Positions 10,120-22,776 are shown, counted from the first letter of the stretch. The stretch: DNA of 64,000 nt from Gnetum montanum (GCA_015680685.1 MNCI01008572.1:596775-660774); one strand, 5' to 3'. Program-made: numbers and translations. The notes: generated from the sequence alone by a model not told the origin.

Positions 10120-12940
10120 TTTTCAGAGTAATTTTCCAAGGTGTTCAAGAGGGAATTGAATGGATTACCATGAATGAGGAATTTTTAACACCAAATTGAC
10201 TTCATTCCTAATGATACCATTCTAAATGAGAGGGCATACCAAATGACACCAAATCAGTGGATAGAATTTCAAAGGAAAGTAAAGAAGTTATTTGTAAATG
10301 GCTTCATGAGGGAATCCATATTACCTTGTGTAGTTCCGATAGTGCTTGTGCCAAAGAAGGATAGTAATGAATGAACAATGTGCATTAATTTTGGGGCAAT
10401 GAATAGGATAATAATGAGGTATAAATTTTATAATTTAAAGATGGATGGTATTCTTGATATCCTTACCAATGCAAAAGATTTTAGCAAAATTCATTCAAAG
10501 AGTGGATACTATTAAATTTAGATCAAGCTTAGTAATAAATAAAATATAGCTTTCAAAACACCAAATGGATTGTTTGAGTGGTTGATGATGCCATTTGGAC
10601 TTACAAATGCACCTTCTACATTCATGAGGTTGATGCATGATGTTAATAAGGATTTGACTTGTAAGTATTGTATTGTCTTCTTTGATGACATTTTGGTGTA
10701 TAACTCTAATAAGAAGAAGCACTTGGATCACTTGAGGAGAGTGTCTTAAATTGGAGGAGGTACATTTAATGATCACTATGAATAATATTCACTTCTTTAA
10801 TAAGGAGATTCCACATTTGGAACATGTGATTTTTAAAAATAAAATTCGAATAAAAGCTACTATGGTGAGGGCTATAAGAGATTAGTTAACTCCTAAAAAT
10901 GTTGGGGAGGTAAGATCATTTCTTGGTTTAGAAAGTTTTTATAGGAGTTTCATAAAACAATTTAGGGGAGTTTCTTGGCCTATGTTTTCTTTGCTTAAAA
11001 AGAATCAAGATTTTATATGGCATGATGAAACCCAAAGAAGCTTTGACTTATTGAAGGCAAAAATAACTAGTGAACCAATGCTTATGATACCAAATTTACA
11101 TAAGATTTTTTAGGTGGAGGTGGATGAAAGTGGACTTTTCATTAGAAGATTACTTTCATAAAAGGATAGAAATGTTGCTTTCTTTTATAAAAAGTTGAAT
11201 GAGCTAAGGAAAAAATATAGCACATATAAGAAGGGGTTGTATGTTATTCTTCATGAAATCAAGCACTAAAGGCATTACTTGTTACCCAAGAAGTTTACTT
11301 TGATGATGGATCACAAAGCACTTCAATTCCCCAATTTCCAAAAGTAGTTAAATGTTAAACATGTGAAGTAGGTAGCACAACTACAAGAGTATAATTTTGT
11401 GCTCAAGCACAAGAGTGAAAATGCTAATGTGATGGTTGATGCATAGTCTAGGGTGCATATTATGAATCTTATATTTCCTTATCTAGAAGGTATAAATAAT
11501 TTTTCTAATTTGTATGAACATGATTGTAATTTTTAATAGGTTTGGAGGAGCCTCAAGGAACCATTATTGAGTATGATAGAACAATGGCAAGACTATTATA
11601 TTCAAGATAAATTGTTATTCAAAAATGGAAAGGTATGTGTTCCCAATTACGATTTCAAGAGAAAAACTTTTAATTGAAAAGCATTGTGGTGACATGGTAG
11701 GTCCTATTGGTAGAGATAAAATATTGGAAATTATGGGTAGGTACTATTTTTGGCTTGGAATGGCATCTGAAATCTCCAAATTTTTGATTGAATGTTTGAT
11801 ATGTTAGAAATTCAAAGGAGTGAATGGACACTTTATGCCTTTGCTGATTCCAAAGGGTCTATGGAGAAGTATGTTAATGGCATTTATAAGTGAAATTTCA
11901 AAGACCAAAAGTGTAAATGATGATATCATTGTTGTGGTCAATAGATTTTTCAAGATGACACACTTTGAACTATGCAAAAAGATGAGTGATGCTTCTCAAG
12001 TTGCAAATTTATTTTTCTAGCATGTTGTGAAGTTACATGAGATTCCTTTGAATAATGTTAATGATAGAAACTCCATGTATACTAGTCATTTTTGAATGTC
12101 CCTTGGGAAAAATTTAGGAACAAAGTTGAATTTTTCTAGTGCATATCATCCACAATTTGATAGTCCAACAAAGGTAATTTACGAAATCTTTGTTGAATAT
12201 TTTAAGATGTTTATGTGATCGATAGCCTATAGATGGGAAATTTTGTTTTATCATGGTAAATTTTCCTAAAATAATATTTTTTATATGGCTATTATTAAGA
12301 ACTCATTTGAGGTAAATTATATTTTTTGTTCAAAGATGGTGGACAATGTGAGAAGCTTTGATGGAGAAGCTCAACTATGTGCTAATTTTGTACAAGAGAT
12401 GAAGGATCTTCATGTGCAAGTGAAGTCTAATCTTAAGAAGAAGGCTAGAGAAAAATATCTTAAGAGAAATTAGAATAAGAGAAAGCCCAAATTTGATGTT
12501 GGTGATATAGTTTGGATGCACTTGAAGAAGAAGAGATTGAGAGGTATCAACTTCTTAAAGTTAAAAGCCAAGAAGATGGATCCTTTTAGGATAAAAGCAA
12601 AAATTAATGATAATTATTTTGAAATTAACTTATAAAATGATGTGAGTATGTCTTTTATATTTAATGTTGTATATCTTGTGCATTACTATCTATTGGTAGA
12701 AGATGAAACCACATAAGTCAACATCGATGAATTGAAGGGGGCTATTAACAAGTCCAAGCTTTCAATGGAGAGGAAGGTAATCATACTTAAGAGGAGAGAA
12801 GCTTCTAGTACTTGTGGAGTGAAGAGGCATAACTACTTGATCCACTAGGAGGATCAAACTAATACTAATGTTGTTTGGATTTATGAGATCAAACTTGTTA
12901 AGTGTGAAATCACTTCTACCCATAATCCCTTGTTCACTTG
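10120..12940 (+). pseudogene. Chromovirus pol remnant: RT, RNase H, integrase, chromodomain
   Basis: RT (about 10200-10750) reads ELFVNGFMRES-like, CVVPIVLVPKKDS, KTPNGLFEWLMMPFGLTN and the catalytic VFFDDILVY. RNase H (about 11090-11470) keeps a VDES block, RKKYSTYKKGLY and MMDHKALQF. Integrase (about 11600-12300) keeps KTKSVNDDIIVVVNRFFKM, CKKMSDASQVANLFF and LNFSSAYHPQ. At about 12789-12905 a degenerate chromodomain (KRREASSTCGVKRHNYLIH, then VVWIYEIKLV) ends the protein. This domain order and the terminal chromodomain are typical of plant chromoviruses (Tekay/Reina/Galadriel group), whose chromodomain steers integration. Gag and protease are missing, so the copy is 5'-truncated. Many CAA/CAG-to-stop and frame changes make it non-functional. 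Confidence 0.85.
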
Positions 12941-12956
12941 AGTTTACTTTTTGAAA

Positions 12957-12970
12957 GATGGGAAAGTTGG
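12957..12970 (+). promoter_or_regulatory. Polypurine tract of the chromovirus
   Basis: GATGGGAAAGTTGG immediately precedes the TG of the 3' LTR and follows the end of pol. Confidence 0.65.
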
Positions 12971-13850
12971 TGTAGGAACACTACTTTCCAACTTTTTTTC
13001 ATCCCTATAGGTAGTTTAATGCATATTTGGAAATCTAGGAAGATACCTTGAAGATTAGAGAGATGTATTTACTAAGAGTTGGAGCATGCATAGAAGACAT
13101 CTTGTCAAGAGAAGGAGATGTCTTATCATATTGAGAGACATCTCTCCTAGATATGAGATATCTTTTGGAATACATATTTTCCCAAGAGGAGACATCTCAT
13201 CCCATCAAAAGATGTTTAGCCTAGCCTAGGAACATCTTTCTTGAGTCATGGATGTTGTAGCAAGACATCTTGACAACCTTGTAAACATTTCGTATGGCTA
13301 AGAAAAGTTCCAATTTGGTAGTTTCAAGTTTGGAAATAGCTAGAAAAGATGAGAACAATATGAAAATACCTAGGAATCTCTAAGTTAAGACTAGGAAAGG
13401 TTTCACTAAGGTTCTTATCTTGAATTTGATAAATATTGTTGTGTGTTTTTACATTTTTCATGGGTTGGAATAAGAGTTGAGCATATGAGTGTTGGAAGAG
13501 AGATTGCATAAATGTGTATGCAACTCTATGATCAAGTGTGTGTGTTTGGTCATTGTAGCTCTCCATGTGTGTTTTTTTGGATCTCAATCTTGTGTTTGTA
13601 AGAGAGATCTTATTTGGTTATGTCTTGTGTTAAGATCAATCATTCTATGGTTGTAGAGCCTTATGCTTTGCAATATTATTAAGCGTGTAAGTAATTTGAG
13701 ATGTTTATGGATTGTGGAACCACTAAATTATAATCTTTGAATTAATTGAAGATAGCTAGTTTTTTCTAGAAAATTGAATTATCTCATATATTTTGGATTT
13801 GGTGTGCATTTTAAGGGTTAAGGAAAATTGGAATAATCCTACTCCACTGT
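12971..13850 (+). repeat. 3' LTR of the chromovirus
   Basis: It begins TGTAGGAACACTACTTTCC after the polypurine tract. The upstream third holds palindromic AGACATCT motifs. The 3' end is not fixed; a TCCTACTCCA near 13840-13850 roughly mirrors the start. The 5' LTR is absent from the window. Confidence 0.55.
13075..13280. repeat. AGACATCT/AGATGTCT motif cluster in the chromovirus LTR
   Basis: Eight or so copies or near-copies within about 200 bp (GAAGACATCTTG, GGAGATGTCTTA, GAGACATCTCTC, GGAGACATCTCA, CAAGACATCTTG), 100-310 bp into the LTR, i.e. in the expected U3 region. Confidence 0.82.
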
Positions 13851-14643
13851 TAGAGTATATTCCTAAGTTAAGGTACAACCATTAGTTTCTTAACTTGATC
13901 TACTAGTAATTACAGGAGATCATGATGATTCTTCAGGACTCCTTACAAAAGATAAGAGATTATAAGTACCCACTTTGTAATAGAAGATAAGATAAGAGAT
14001 ATATTGATAATAAAGACATGAAGGAAGAGAAAATAATAATAAAGATCAAGTAGATGTAATCCATTGAAATAAGAAAGTGACATTGAAACTATAGCCACAA
14101 CAAGTTCATAAATTAAAAGAGTTTACAAATCATGATGATTCGTAAAATTGAGCATAAATTCCAAGAGAACTAGTTCACTAAAAAGGTCATGTAATTGCAT
14201 TTCCTTATTCAATAATCATGCAAATGAGTAAGGATCATGGGTTACATGAATGATACCATTAGGTAAGTCCAAAATTCTTATGGATCCAAGATCATAAAAG
14301 TTTTGTTAACAACAAAGAAATAGGAGGTGCTACCACCTCCAAACACTAAGGCTGCAACAACAAGTACATCCATAATAGCTATAACATTAACTCTAGTAGC
14401 ACCTATTCCTACAATAGTGACCATAGATGTTAAACTTTACACAACCTATACTAGCACTGTAAGTACTGGTAGTTTACCTAAGAGTCTATCACCCTATAAT
14501 GAGCCATTTTCAAGAGCTATACTAAGCCTTGAGTTAAGGGACATGAGATCTAGTAAACATGTTCAACATTGTTAAGGATGATGCTAAGGCTTCACTGGAT
14601 TTTTAAATCAAGTAAATTTTAATAAACGTGATAAGGGGGATAA
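13851..14643. other. Unassigned sequence
   Basis: Low-complexity AT-rich DNA. A short open stretch at 14327-14575 is rich in Thr and Ile and has no recognisable domain. Nothing else can be supported. Confidence 0.4.
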
Positions 14644-14648
14644 CTAGG

Positions 14649-15553
14649 TGATGAGCAGTGAGTAGATCCTATGCCCAACCATACAAATCACTAAGCATTC
14701 ACACGTGATCCAATCAAATTCCATGGACTTATAGCCCTCTAAGTACACTAGTCCCTAGGAAGTGAAACTAATTATTGCAATTGTTGCCTTCCCAATTACA
14801 CTTTTGAAATGCAAATATATGGTTAAGTGAAACTAAGGCATATGATTTCTATCATTTTTTATGTTTTATGTTCTGTGTTTCCTAAGAATAAATAATAATG
14901 AATGCATATATTTAATTACTAATTTAATCTAACTAGTTAACACTTAACTAATCCTAACATAATCATCCATTCCCACTTGTTGTACACATCCTAAACATGT
15001 TTAACGCTACTAGGTTACCAAACATTAAGCGTTACTAAGATTACCAAGAACCAAGTGTAAGCTCAAAGTGGTCATACTTATGTGCTTAATTAATCGCTAT
15101 TTAATTTGTTTTAGTCTAGCTTAATTAATTACTTAAAACATTAAAGGAAATTTCTTAAAATATTAAATGCATAAAAATAATTAATCTATTTCAAAGTGCT
15201 TCAAGGTTTATCAGAAAGCTCATCTTTATTGCTGCACACATTGCAGTGCTCAGATATACTAGTGCTCAAATAAAGATTCATATACTCTTTGACTCCTACT
15301 ACGGGCAAGTAGAAAAATATTCTAACTTTCAAATGAGAAATATACAAGAAATTTACTACAACTTATAAAATGAATGTGATAAATGCGGTGGAAGGCACAC
15401 ATTTATAGGTGAAACAAGGTACCCCATTAACAAGTACACATCAACGAGATCATGTTGATAGCATCTTGTTGACAAGGTCACATCAATGGCATTCCATTGA
15501 CTAAGTCACATTGATGGCATCTCATCAACATGGCCAACCATGATGCTTCAGCA
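14649..15553 (-). repeat. Solo LTR of the Athila-like family with CTAGG target-site duplication
   Basis: The plus strand starts TGATGAGCAG like the Ath-1 LTR end (TGATGAGCAGC at 22777). It shares the blocks CCCAACCATACAAATCA, AGCATTCACACGTGATCC and CATATGATTTCTATC, and a TTTATAGGTG promoter box. It ends GCTTCAGCA. The 5 bp on either side are identical: CTAGG at 14644-14648 and at 15554-15558. No polypurine tract or primer-binding site adjoins either end, so this is a solo LTR left by recombination between the two LTRs. Near its minus-strand start are repeated CATCAAC/GTTGATG motifs. Confidence 0.88.
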
Positions 15554-15558
15554 CTAGG

Positions 15559-16940
15559 CAATACAAATCTTCAAAAATATGATTGTATTCCAAGTTACTT
15601 TGACATTCGATGCAAGTGTAACCATTATCATGATGCCCAACAAAGATTAACAAGAAGCTATAGAGTTGTTCACTAATCACATTACTGTATTACCCATTAT
15701 TCTTGTGGCACTGATTCTTAAGTTTATTACCACCAATGATGTCCAAGTATCTACAACGATAGGTGTCCATATAATTTTTTTCATTTTTATCAATTTCTTA
15801 AAATAGGAATTTAACATGCCATCCATCAACAACAACAAATAAATTTAGAAGTTCACAGGTTCATCCATTCTAAAACTTAAAGATCTAAAGGTTCAAAGGC
15901 TCATCCATTCTAAAACTTAAAGATCTAAAGGTTCAAAGGCTCAAAGGCATAAATATTCTAAAAGTTTAGAAATTTAGAGGTCTAGAAGTTCAAAAGTCCA
16001 AAAAGGTGAACTTGTCATCAAAATCACTACTAACATCATTCATGACTAGTTCAATGATTCTTTTCATGATGTAACTATCTAACCATTCATGCATTCTAAT
16101 TCATCATTCATCATTCATCATTCTATGGAGTGAGAAGTAATCACTCCCATAATATTCCACCTTCACATGTAATCATTGTAAATAACCAATCTAGAACTTA
16201 AACACTTAAATTTTCTTACTCATTTTCTTACTCATATTGCAAAGAGAAGTCTTTCAACATATGCAATGCATATATCTCATCACACAAAGATATTTGAGAT
16301 ATTTATAACTTCTTGTTTCATTGAAATTGTAAGTTATTTTCTAAATATATCTAGATTTCCATGTGCATCAATAAACTCTATGGCCTAAAGCAATGGAAGA
16401 TGTGCTAAAGATACTCATATAAGGATTTTGGTACTAAGGTGAATGTAGGAATTTTATTTTCTAATCATTCAATAAACATTTAACATTGAAATTGATTTCT
16501 TTATCTTATAGATAAGTTGAGTAATGAACAACTTAGTAAATGCATTTACAAAATGGAATTGAAGCTATGTGAGGATAAAGTTATCACATTTCTGTAGTTA
16601 AAATTTTTGGTTCTACCATTAGGAGCCATCTTACTTTATATTTTATTACCATATCCTTATGTTTTCATTATTATTATGATTCTCTTTTTGCATAAGTTGT
16701 TGCTTATATAATGATGATCACACAGTCAATGAAGTTAACCATGCAAGCCTATCAAATTCTTTTCCAAGGAGATCACATCACCAAAGTCTAATATTAAAAT
16801 TAGAAAGCCTACTTTGAAACCCATATTTTAGGCATGATCCCCTTTTCTTGAGAATTTTTTAAAAATCTATGATCCTTCTCTACCAAACATTGATTGGGTT
16901 TAAATTATGCCACATACCTTGAGATGGTAAATTAGAATCC
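15559..16940. other. Unassigned sequence with a 40-bp tandem duplication
   Basis: No coding similarity seen. Contains a perfect 40-bp direct duplication (15861-15900 and 15901-15940) and a short CATTCAT run near 16090-16120. It may include the eroded 5' end of Tat-3. Confidence 0.5.
15861..15940. repeat. Perfect 40-bp tandem duplication
   Basis: The unit starting TCATCCATTCTAAAACTT and ending GGTTCAAAGGC occurs twice head to tail without a mismatch. Further AAAGGTTCAAAGG-like half units follow. Confidence 0.95.
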
Positions 16941-16949
16941 TTAACATTT

Positions 16950-17393
16950 TCAAAGGATGTTGATTGAAAACCTCAAAGAAGAGACTTCAAAAGATGAAAT
17001 CATAAATGTTAAAAATTATCTTGAAGTTATTAAAGATAAAAAAGCTAAAGAAAATCCTACAAATAAGCAATTGACCTTACTACAATAAACCATACAATCT
17101 TTAGATGATAAGATATTGCTATTAGAAAAGGGAAAAATCCAAACACCTACTAAAATTAGCTCCTATGCTTTTTTTATTAATCCTATCCATCCCTTCATCA
17201 TACCCAAGTGCATTAGTCCAAAAGACATTCCCAAGTTTGAACAGTTATCTAGAGAAGAAAATCTTGAACTACATATCCAAAAGTTCACAGCCACCTATAA
17301 ATTCCATGGCATAACCCCAACTATAGCCTTTTATTTTTTATTTTAATTTTTGAAAAGTATCCAATTAAGAACTCCCTAGATTGGTATACCTAC
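16950..17393 (+). pseudogene. Tat-3 gag fragment, left of the Ath-1 insertion
   Basis: The plus strand encodes DIPKFEQLSREENLELHIQ and FTATYKFHGIT, then FEKYPIKNSLDWY just before 17394. This is the gag capsid pattern in which an early PKF-x-G-x-x-PxxHL block is followed by a FxxSLxGxAxxWY block. The reading stops exactly at the TGATGAG end of the Ath-1 LTR, so the younger element interrupts this gag. The remainder of Tat-3 appears at 23539. Confidence 0.7.
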
Positions 17394-18244
17394 TGATGAG
17401 TGGCTAGGTACCCCTGCACTCAACCATACGAATACAAGCATTCACACATGATCCGGTCAAACTCCATGGACAGGCTAGTTGTGGTATCTAGATCGTTACA
17501 CGTTGATCGCAGTTCACTATCTTCCCACCTGGACTAGTATTTTCTTTGTCACGTATGGTTTAGTCCAGAGTGAGGCATATGATGTGATCCTAAACTAATG
17601 CTACTCCTAGAGACAATGGAAAATAATCTTGGTTAAACTAATGAGTAATAGGAAATGAGGTCTAAACTAACCTAACTGTGATGAGCATCTATTCCTTAAT
17701 TGTCCGTACACATCTTGGACCTCATGCATGACTACTACTAGGATTACCAAGCGTAGATCCTAGGTACGCTACTAGGTTACCAAGTAGTCACACTTAAATG
17801 CTCATGATTAAGTCGTACTCATTCCGCATTTAACAACAGGAATAGTAAATGATGATAAAGAAATATTAACTAAGAGAATAATAAATAACAATAACAATGA
17901 ACAATAATAATTAAGCAATTAAAACTAAGTGAATGCTACAATGATGAAGTAATCTCGATCTTTATTTTCGATCATGTACGTGTCCAAGTACGTCACACTT
18001 GAATAAAGGTGTCATACACTTATAAGCATCACACTACAGGCATGCACTTGGGAAAATAATCTAACTCCTACAAAAAAAAATTCAAGAGCTTCGCTACAAC
18101 TAACTCAAAACTACCAAATGAGGCAGAAGGCCCTCTTATTTATAGTCTGGGATAGGCGGCTGCATAAACAGGGCCACGTCAACGTAGGAAGGCTACGTCG
18201 ACAGGCCCATGTCGACGCGACTGCGTATATATAGCGCTTCATCA
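17394..18244 (-). repeat. 3' LTR of Ath-1
   Basis: 851 bp, with ends TGATGAAGCGC and CTCATCA in element sense. A TATA box (CTATAAATAAG) lies near 18140. Between the LTR start and the TATA box is a run of GTCGACG/CGTCGAC palindromes (GCGTCGACAT, TGTCGACGTA, CTACGTTGACG). Confidence 0.93.
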
Positions 18245-18262
18245 TACCCCCACGACTAAGTA
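18245..18262 (-). promoter_or_regulatory. Polypurine tract of Ath-1
   Basis: Element-sense CTTAGTCGTGGGGGTA lies directly before the LTR start TGATGAAGCG. GTGGGGGT is the plus-strand primer candidate. Confidence 0.75.
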
Positions 18263-20157
18263 AAAACTCATCCTTGAGTCAAAGAAGGTGAGGAACAAGC
18301 TCAATTGAATACATAGTGGATAGGTATGGGATTATTGACTGACTAGAAATTGATTCATGCCGTAATGGAGAATTAAATAAAATTTCGACAGAGACACAAA
18401 ATGAAAAAATTTGTAGAACTCATGGGGTTCCCGGTAGTGGTGGCTCTTCCATGGGTGCCTTTGCTTTGTCTTGTGCATCAGGCTTCTGAGATTGATACCA
18501 TTGAAGAAGCACCTGACATTTCTCTTCTTCTATTTGAGGATTATGAGTTGTCCATGTTGATGTTCCAATGTTTGATGGAGTTGGCACTTTTCATGGACAC
18601 GACAGCTGCAGGAACACTTGATTGGCCTTGACATTCCATGCAACAAATAGTCATCGTTCCTCTTCATAGGCTTGGGCCTTGACCTCTCCTCCATTTGCTT
18701 GGATAGATTATGCAGTAATAGGAGTTTTATGATGGATGCTGAATGATTGCCTTCTGCTCTACATGTTCTGCACAAGGTCCTTGGCCTCTGCCTCCCCTAG
18801 GTCATTCGATTGCACCTTGAGAAGGTCCTCCTTGTTGTCTCCTTTTAGGACCATCTATAATCACACAAAGATCAATTCTTAGTAAGGTTATTTGAAAAGA
18901 GTTCAATGATTTCATACCTTACTCATTGCCTTTAATAAATGTTGAATTCCTTACTTAGTGTGATTTTAGAGTTAGATATTTTTCAAGGAAGTTTCCCTAA
19001 AATTTTAATGTCGAACCTGGTTTCGAAGAATGTTGGATAAAATAAGGACAAAGAAAAGAATAGTTTTGGCAATGAAATACTAGGAGGGTATAAGATGATG
19101 TGGTGGTGTGCAACAAATACAAATAACAAAAGTCACACAAGTGGATCCTCCCCAATGTAGGTTCCAACCTATAATGCCCTTGCGTAACCACACCTTAAAA
19201 TGTCCGTAGGCACTAGAAGGGTTAAATATAATCTATACTGATGCAACAAAACACACACATGTAGATAGCACCATGATGAGGTATGAATTCAATGCTCTAC
19301 AAGACATGAGTCACAAATACATGAACAGCGAGATGGAATGAATCGGAGAAGGGATTGTAGAGATTGGGATGTGAGGTAACGAACTTAGGGCACAATGAAT
19401 CCTACGTGTAAAGCATGATTAAGGTTTCATTAACCCATTGTTCCAAAATCAGGACCAAGTCCATTCCTCTAATCAGTGACATCACATCATTTCATCCAAT
19501 GATGGACAACCATGAGAGTACCATAACAACAAGGCATACGATCACTTGGTGTTTTATTCAAGGGAGGAGTGATTTTTGTTTTGTGGCACTTTCCTTTTCT
19601 TCTTTTCTTTTTTTTTTCTCTTTTTCAATACTGAATCCAGAGAAACCGCCAACCTTCAGGCATGGGTGCATGTCTTTCCAGTGGGACCCCCTAGAATAGC
19701 ATTATATTTTTGAGTGCCCTTTTTTATTACTCTTACTCCCATTTTTCGTTAGATCTACAAGGATCTTAGTACAACCACATTGCATGATAACTCTCATAGA
19801 TGTCACCAAAGAGAATCCACAAGTTCCCTTGATGTCACACCCTGGCCATTCCCTCTTAGTCCATCATTTTTCACTCTGGGCATCATGAGCACAAATTACT
19901 TTAAGTTTTAATGATGTCAAGAATATCATCGTACCTAGAGTAGAACCTCTTATTAATAGAATGGTTCGGTGGATTTGGTGGGTTCACTGTCCAAATAATT
20001 GACCACTCGAGACTTAATAACATAGAACACACCTCAACCAATGAGCCACATGAGTGTTTTATTCGTGGACGAGATTACTCAGATAAGAAGATGAAAAGAC
20101 AAAAACATAAAATAATAAATTAAAAAGTGAAAAAATGGAAAACAAAAAGTTGAAAAA
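18263..20157 (-). other. 3' internal region of Ath-1, no pol
   Basis: Between gag and the polypurine tract, where pol should be, no protease, RT, RNase H or integrase motif can be found in any frame. A minus-strand stretch at about 18290-18860 has coding-like composition (KCQVLLQWYQSQ and similar) with several stops; I do not recognise it. The rest is low-complexity sequence. Confidence 0.6.
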
Positions 20158-21770
20158 TTAAAGAAATAGAAAAACATTTATTAATTTTATGTTGTTAGAA
20201 TGGAGGATACCCCCCATAACTAAATGGTTGAGCATGGCTAGAATTAATAAATGGAAGGTTTGGATCAAAGCATTTTGGAAACATTGGAGTCTAGTCATAT
20301 CCAAATCACCAGGTGTCTTTTGAGGTGGTGGTAGGAATATACCCAAATTGGGATTCACACACNGACCTGGTCATACTTACCCCATTGGGGTTCACACACT
20401 TGATTGGAATTGACATAGTGGGGCAAGTTATAATATGTGGTTAATTTATAAGGAGTTGACCCACTATGGTACTTGTGACTGTAAGATGGTATGCAAGGAT
20501 CAACATGTCTTCCCATGTGGAAATATTCATTAGGCCCCATGGTTGTTGGAGTATTGAGTGGTGACCTTGATAAGGTAACATGAGGCATTGGGTTCAAAGA
20601 GGAAGATGCACCACAATGTTGGATTTGTGCTGAGTTGACGGATGCAATGGTTTCTGAACTATGGTGTCCCTCTCGATGGTCACGTCTAAAGAAGGGATGC
20701 CTTCGATGTTGTGAAGTACCTCCACTTTTGTTGATAGTAGCAGCATAATTAACATTTGTGGGTTGGTGCTGTGATGAAAAATCTTCTGGCATAGCTAGCG
20801 GTGATGTAGAAGGGGGTGAAGTATGAGAATATTGAGATTGAGAAGAAGTGTAAGGCACATGAGGTGGTGATCTTGTTGGAGAGGGCATGGGTGGATAGTA
20901 CTCAGGAGAATGATAACGATGAGATGACGTAGAGGATGCTGATCTTGTTGGAGAAACAGGGTGTTGAACATAATAAGCACTTGGTGTTGGGACATACGAA
21001 GGGTATGGTCCAGTTGACGGTGGCCTCCCCCACAACTGAGGTTTTTGCCACTGTGGTTGGACACAATATTTTTGTATGAACTCTGGATGTAACATTCCTC
21101 CCCAATGCTCATGTAAATGTGAAAAAATTGGACATTGGCCTTTGGGGTGATCGTATAGATAGACATTACATTGATATGTATGATTGGCAATTGAGTTCTC
21201 ATCCCTATTCCCTTCTACCCTTTTTTTCGATTGTCGCTTGGTGTCCTGTCCTGTTTCTTGATTTGGCATAGTTTTTTCTCTAAAAATATTGGCATATTCT
21301 CCACATATTTCATGTACCCAGTCTATCATCTTATTGATCTTTGCCTCAATTTCATCTAGTGATTTTAGGATTGGCAAAGATGATTCCACCTCCTTGAAGT
21401 GAGTTGATTTCTCCTCTTCATGATCATGGACCCTTGTTGAGTTGAGATTTTGGTCCTGTTGAGAACCTTCAACATTCTCCCATTTAGTTATTTATCCTTC
21501 TTCTTTTGCTATCCACTTAATAAGCTCTTGGAGTTGATGGGTTCATAGCTCATATAGTTGACCTTGGGTGTACATCCCTAGGGTCTCCCTTGTTTCATTA
21601 CGGAGCCCATCTATGATATGGTACATTAGCCTTTCCTTGGAGAACCCATGGCTTGGGCAATTGTTTAATAGTGCATAATATCTTTCTAAGGCCATCTCCA
21701 AGGGTTCATGTTGCGCTTGTTTCCATTCTTGGATTTGTCTCCTCAAGGCTGACACTCTCGCCTAGGTTTG
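20158..21770 (-). CDS. Athila-like gag of Ath-1
   Basis: Two long minus-strand pieces cover most of a gag. The upstream one (21755-21543) contains LERYYALLNNCPSHGFSKE and IDGLRNETRETLGMYTQG, which match YYALLHHCPSRGYSQRE and VDGLRHKTQRTLGTYAQG of Ath-2. A 344-codon open frame follows (21389-20355) with a zinc-knuckle remnant, CNVYLYDHPKGQC (Cys-x2-Cys-x3-His-x4-Cys with the second Cys now Tyr), then a long Pro/Ser/His/Tyr-rich tail. An ambiguous base at 20363 falls at its end, and the frame seems to continue to about 20158. The N-terminus is probably in the assembly gap. Stops between the two pieces show it is broken, but it is better preserved than any other gag here. Confidence 0.8.
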
Positions 21771-21869
21771 ATATCTTTTGTTGAAAAGTCCTACCATTGT
21801 CGGCCAACGTCGAATTGATTTTTGTCTTAATGACCTATACCATACTTTTTCTTGGCCCACAAGCATCAG

Positions 21870-22729
21870 NNNNNNNNNNNNNNNNNNNNNNNNNNNNNNN
21901 NNNNNNNNNNNNNNNNNNNNNNNNNNNNNNNNNNNNNNNNNNNNNNNNNNNNNNNNNNNNNNNNNNNNNNNNNNNNNNNNNNNNNNNNNNNNNNNNNNNN
22001 NNNNNNNNNNNNNNNNNNNNNNNNNNNNNNNNNNNNNNNNNNNNNNNNNNNNNNNNNNNNNNNNNNNNNNNNNNNNNNNNNNNNNNNNNNNNNNNNNNNN
22101 NNNNNNNNNNNNNNNNNNNNNNNNNNNNNNNNNNNNNNNNNNNNNNNNNNNNNNNNNNNNNNNNNNNNNNNNNNNNNNNNNNNNNNNNNNNNNNNNNNNN
22201 NNNNNNNNNNNNNNNNNNNNNNNNNNNNNNNNNNNNNNNNNNNNNNNNNNNNNNNNNNNNNNNNNNNNNNNNNNNNNNNNNNNNNNNNNNNNNNNNNNNN
22301 NNNNNNNNNNNNNNNNNNNNNNNNNNNNNNNNNNNNNNNNNNNNNNNNNNNNNNNNNNNNNNNNNNNNNNNNNNNNNNNNNNNNNNNNNNNNNNNNNNNN
22401 NNNNNNNNNNNNNNNNNNNNNNNNNNNNNNNNNNNNNNNNNNNNNNNNNNNNNNNNNNNNNNNNNNNNNNNNNNNNNNNNNNNNNNNNNNNNNNNNNNNN
22501 NNNNNNNNNNNNNNNNNNNNNNNNNNNNNNNNNNNNNNNNNNNNNNNNNNNNNNNNNNNNNNNNNNNNNNNNNNNNNNNNNNNNNNNNNNNNNNNNNNNN
22601 NNNNNNNNNNNNNNNNNNNNNNNNNNNNNNNNNNNNNNNNNNNNNNNNNNNNNNNNNNNNNNNNNNNNNNNNNNNNNNNNNNNNNNNNNNNNNNNNNNNN
22701 NNNNNNNNNNNNNNNNNNNNNNNNNNNNN
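21870..22729. other. Assembly gap (860 N)
   Basis: Unsequenced stretch in the leader or gag start of Ath-1. Apparent open frames across it are artefacts. Confidence 1.
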
Positions 22730-22754
22730 ATGTAACTAATCTAAATAACTAGCA

Positions 22755-22776
22755 CCGTCCCTGGTAATGGTGCCAA
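22755..22776 (-). promoter_or_regulatory. Primer-binding site of Ath-1
   Basis: Element-sense TTGGCACCATTACCAGGGAC starts at the LTR end. It equals the TTGGCGCCGTTGCCGGGGA site familiar from Athila-type elements apart from four G-to-A changes, as expected from cytosine decay on the other strand. Confidence 0.8.

Noticed and set aside
9090-13280. CRISPR-like array of AGACATCT repeats
   Set aside because: Spacing is irregular, repeats are 8 bp palindromes, there are no cas genes, and the context is plant LTRs.
18401-18631. Plus-strand frame in the 3' region of Ath-1
   Set aside because: No domain and no conservation in Ath-2; the opposite strand has equally coding-like composition. Left as unassigned internal region.
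21778-22752. Long open frames of about 300 codons
   Set aside because: They run through the 860-base N gap; the codons are unknown bases.
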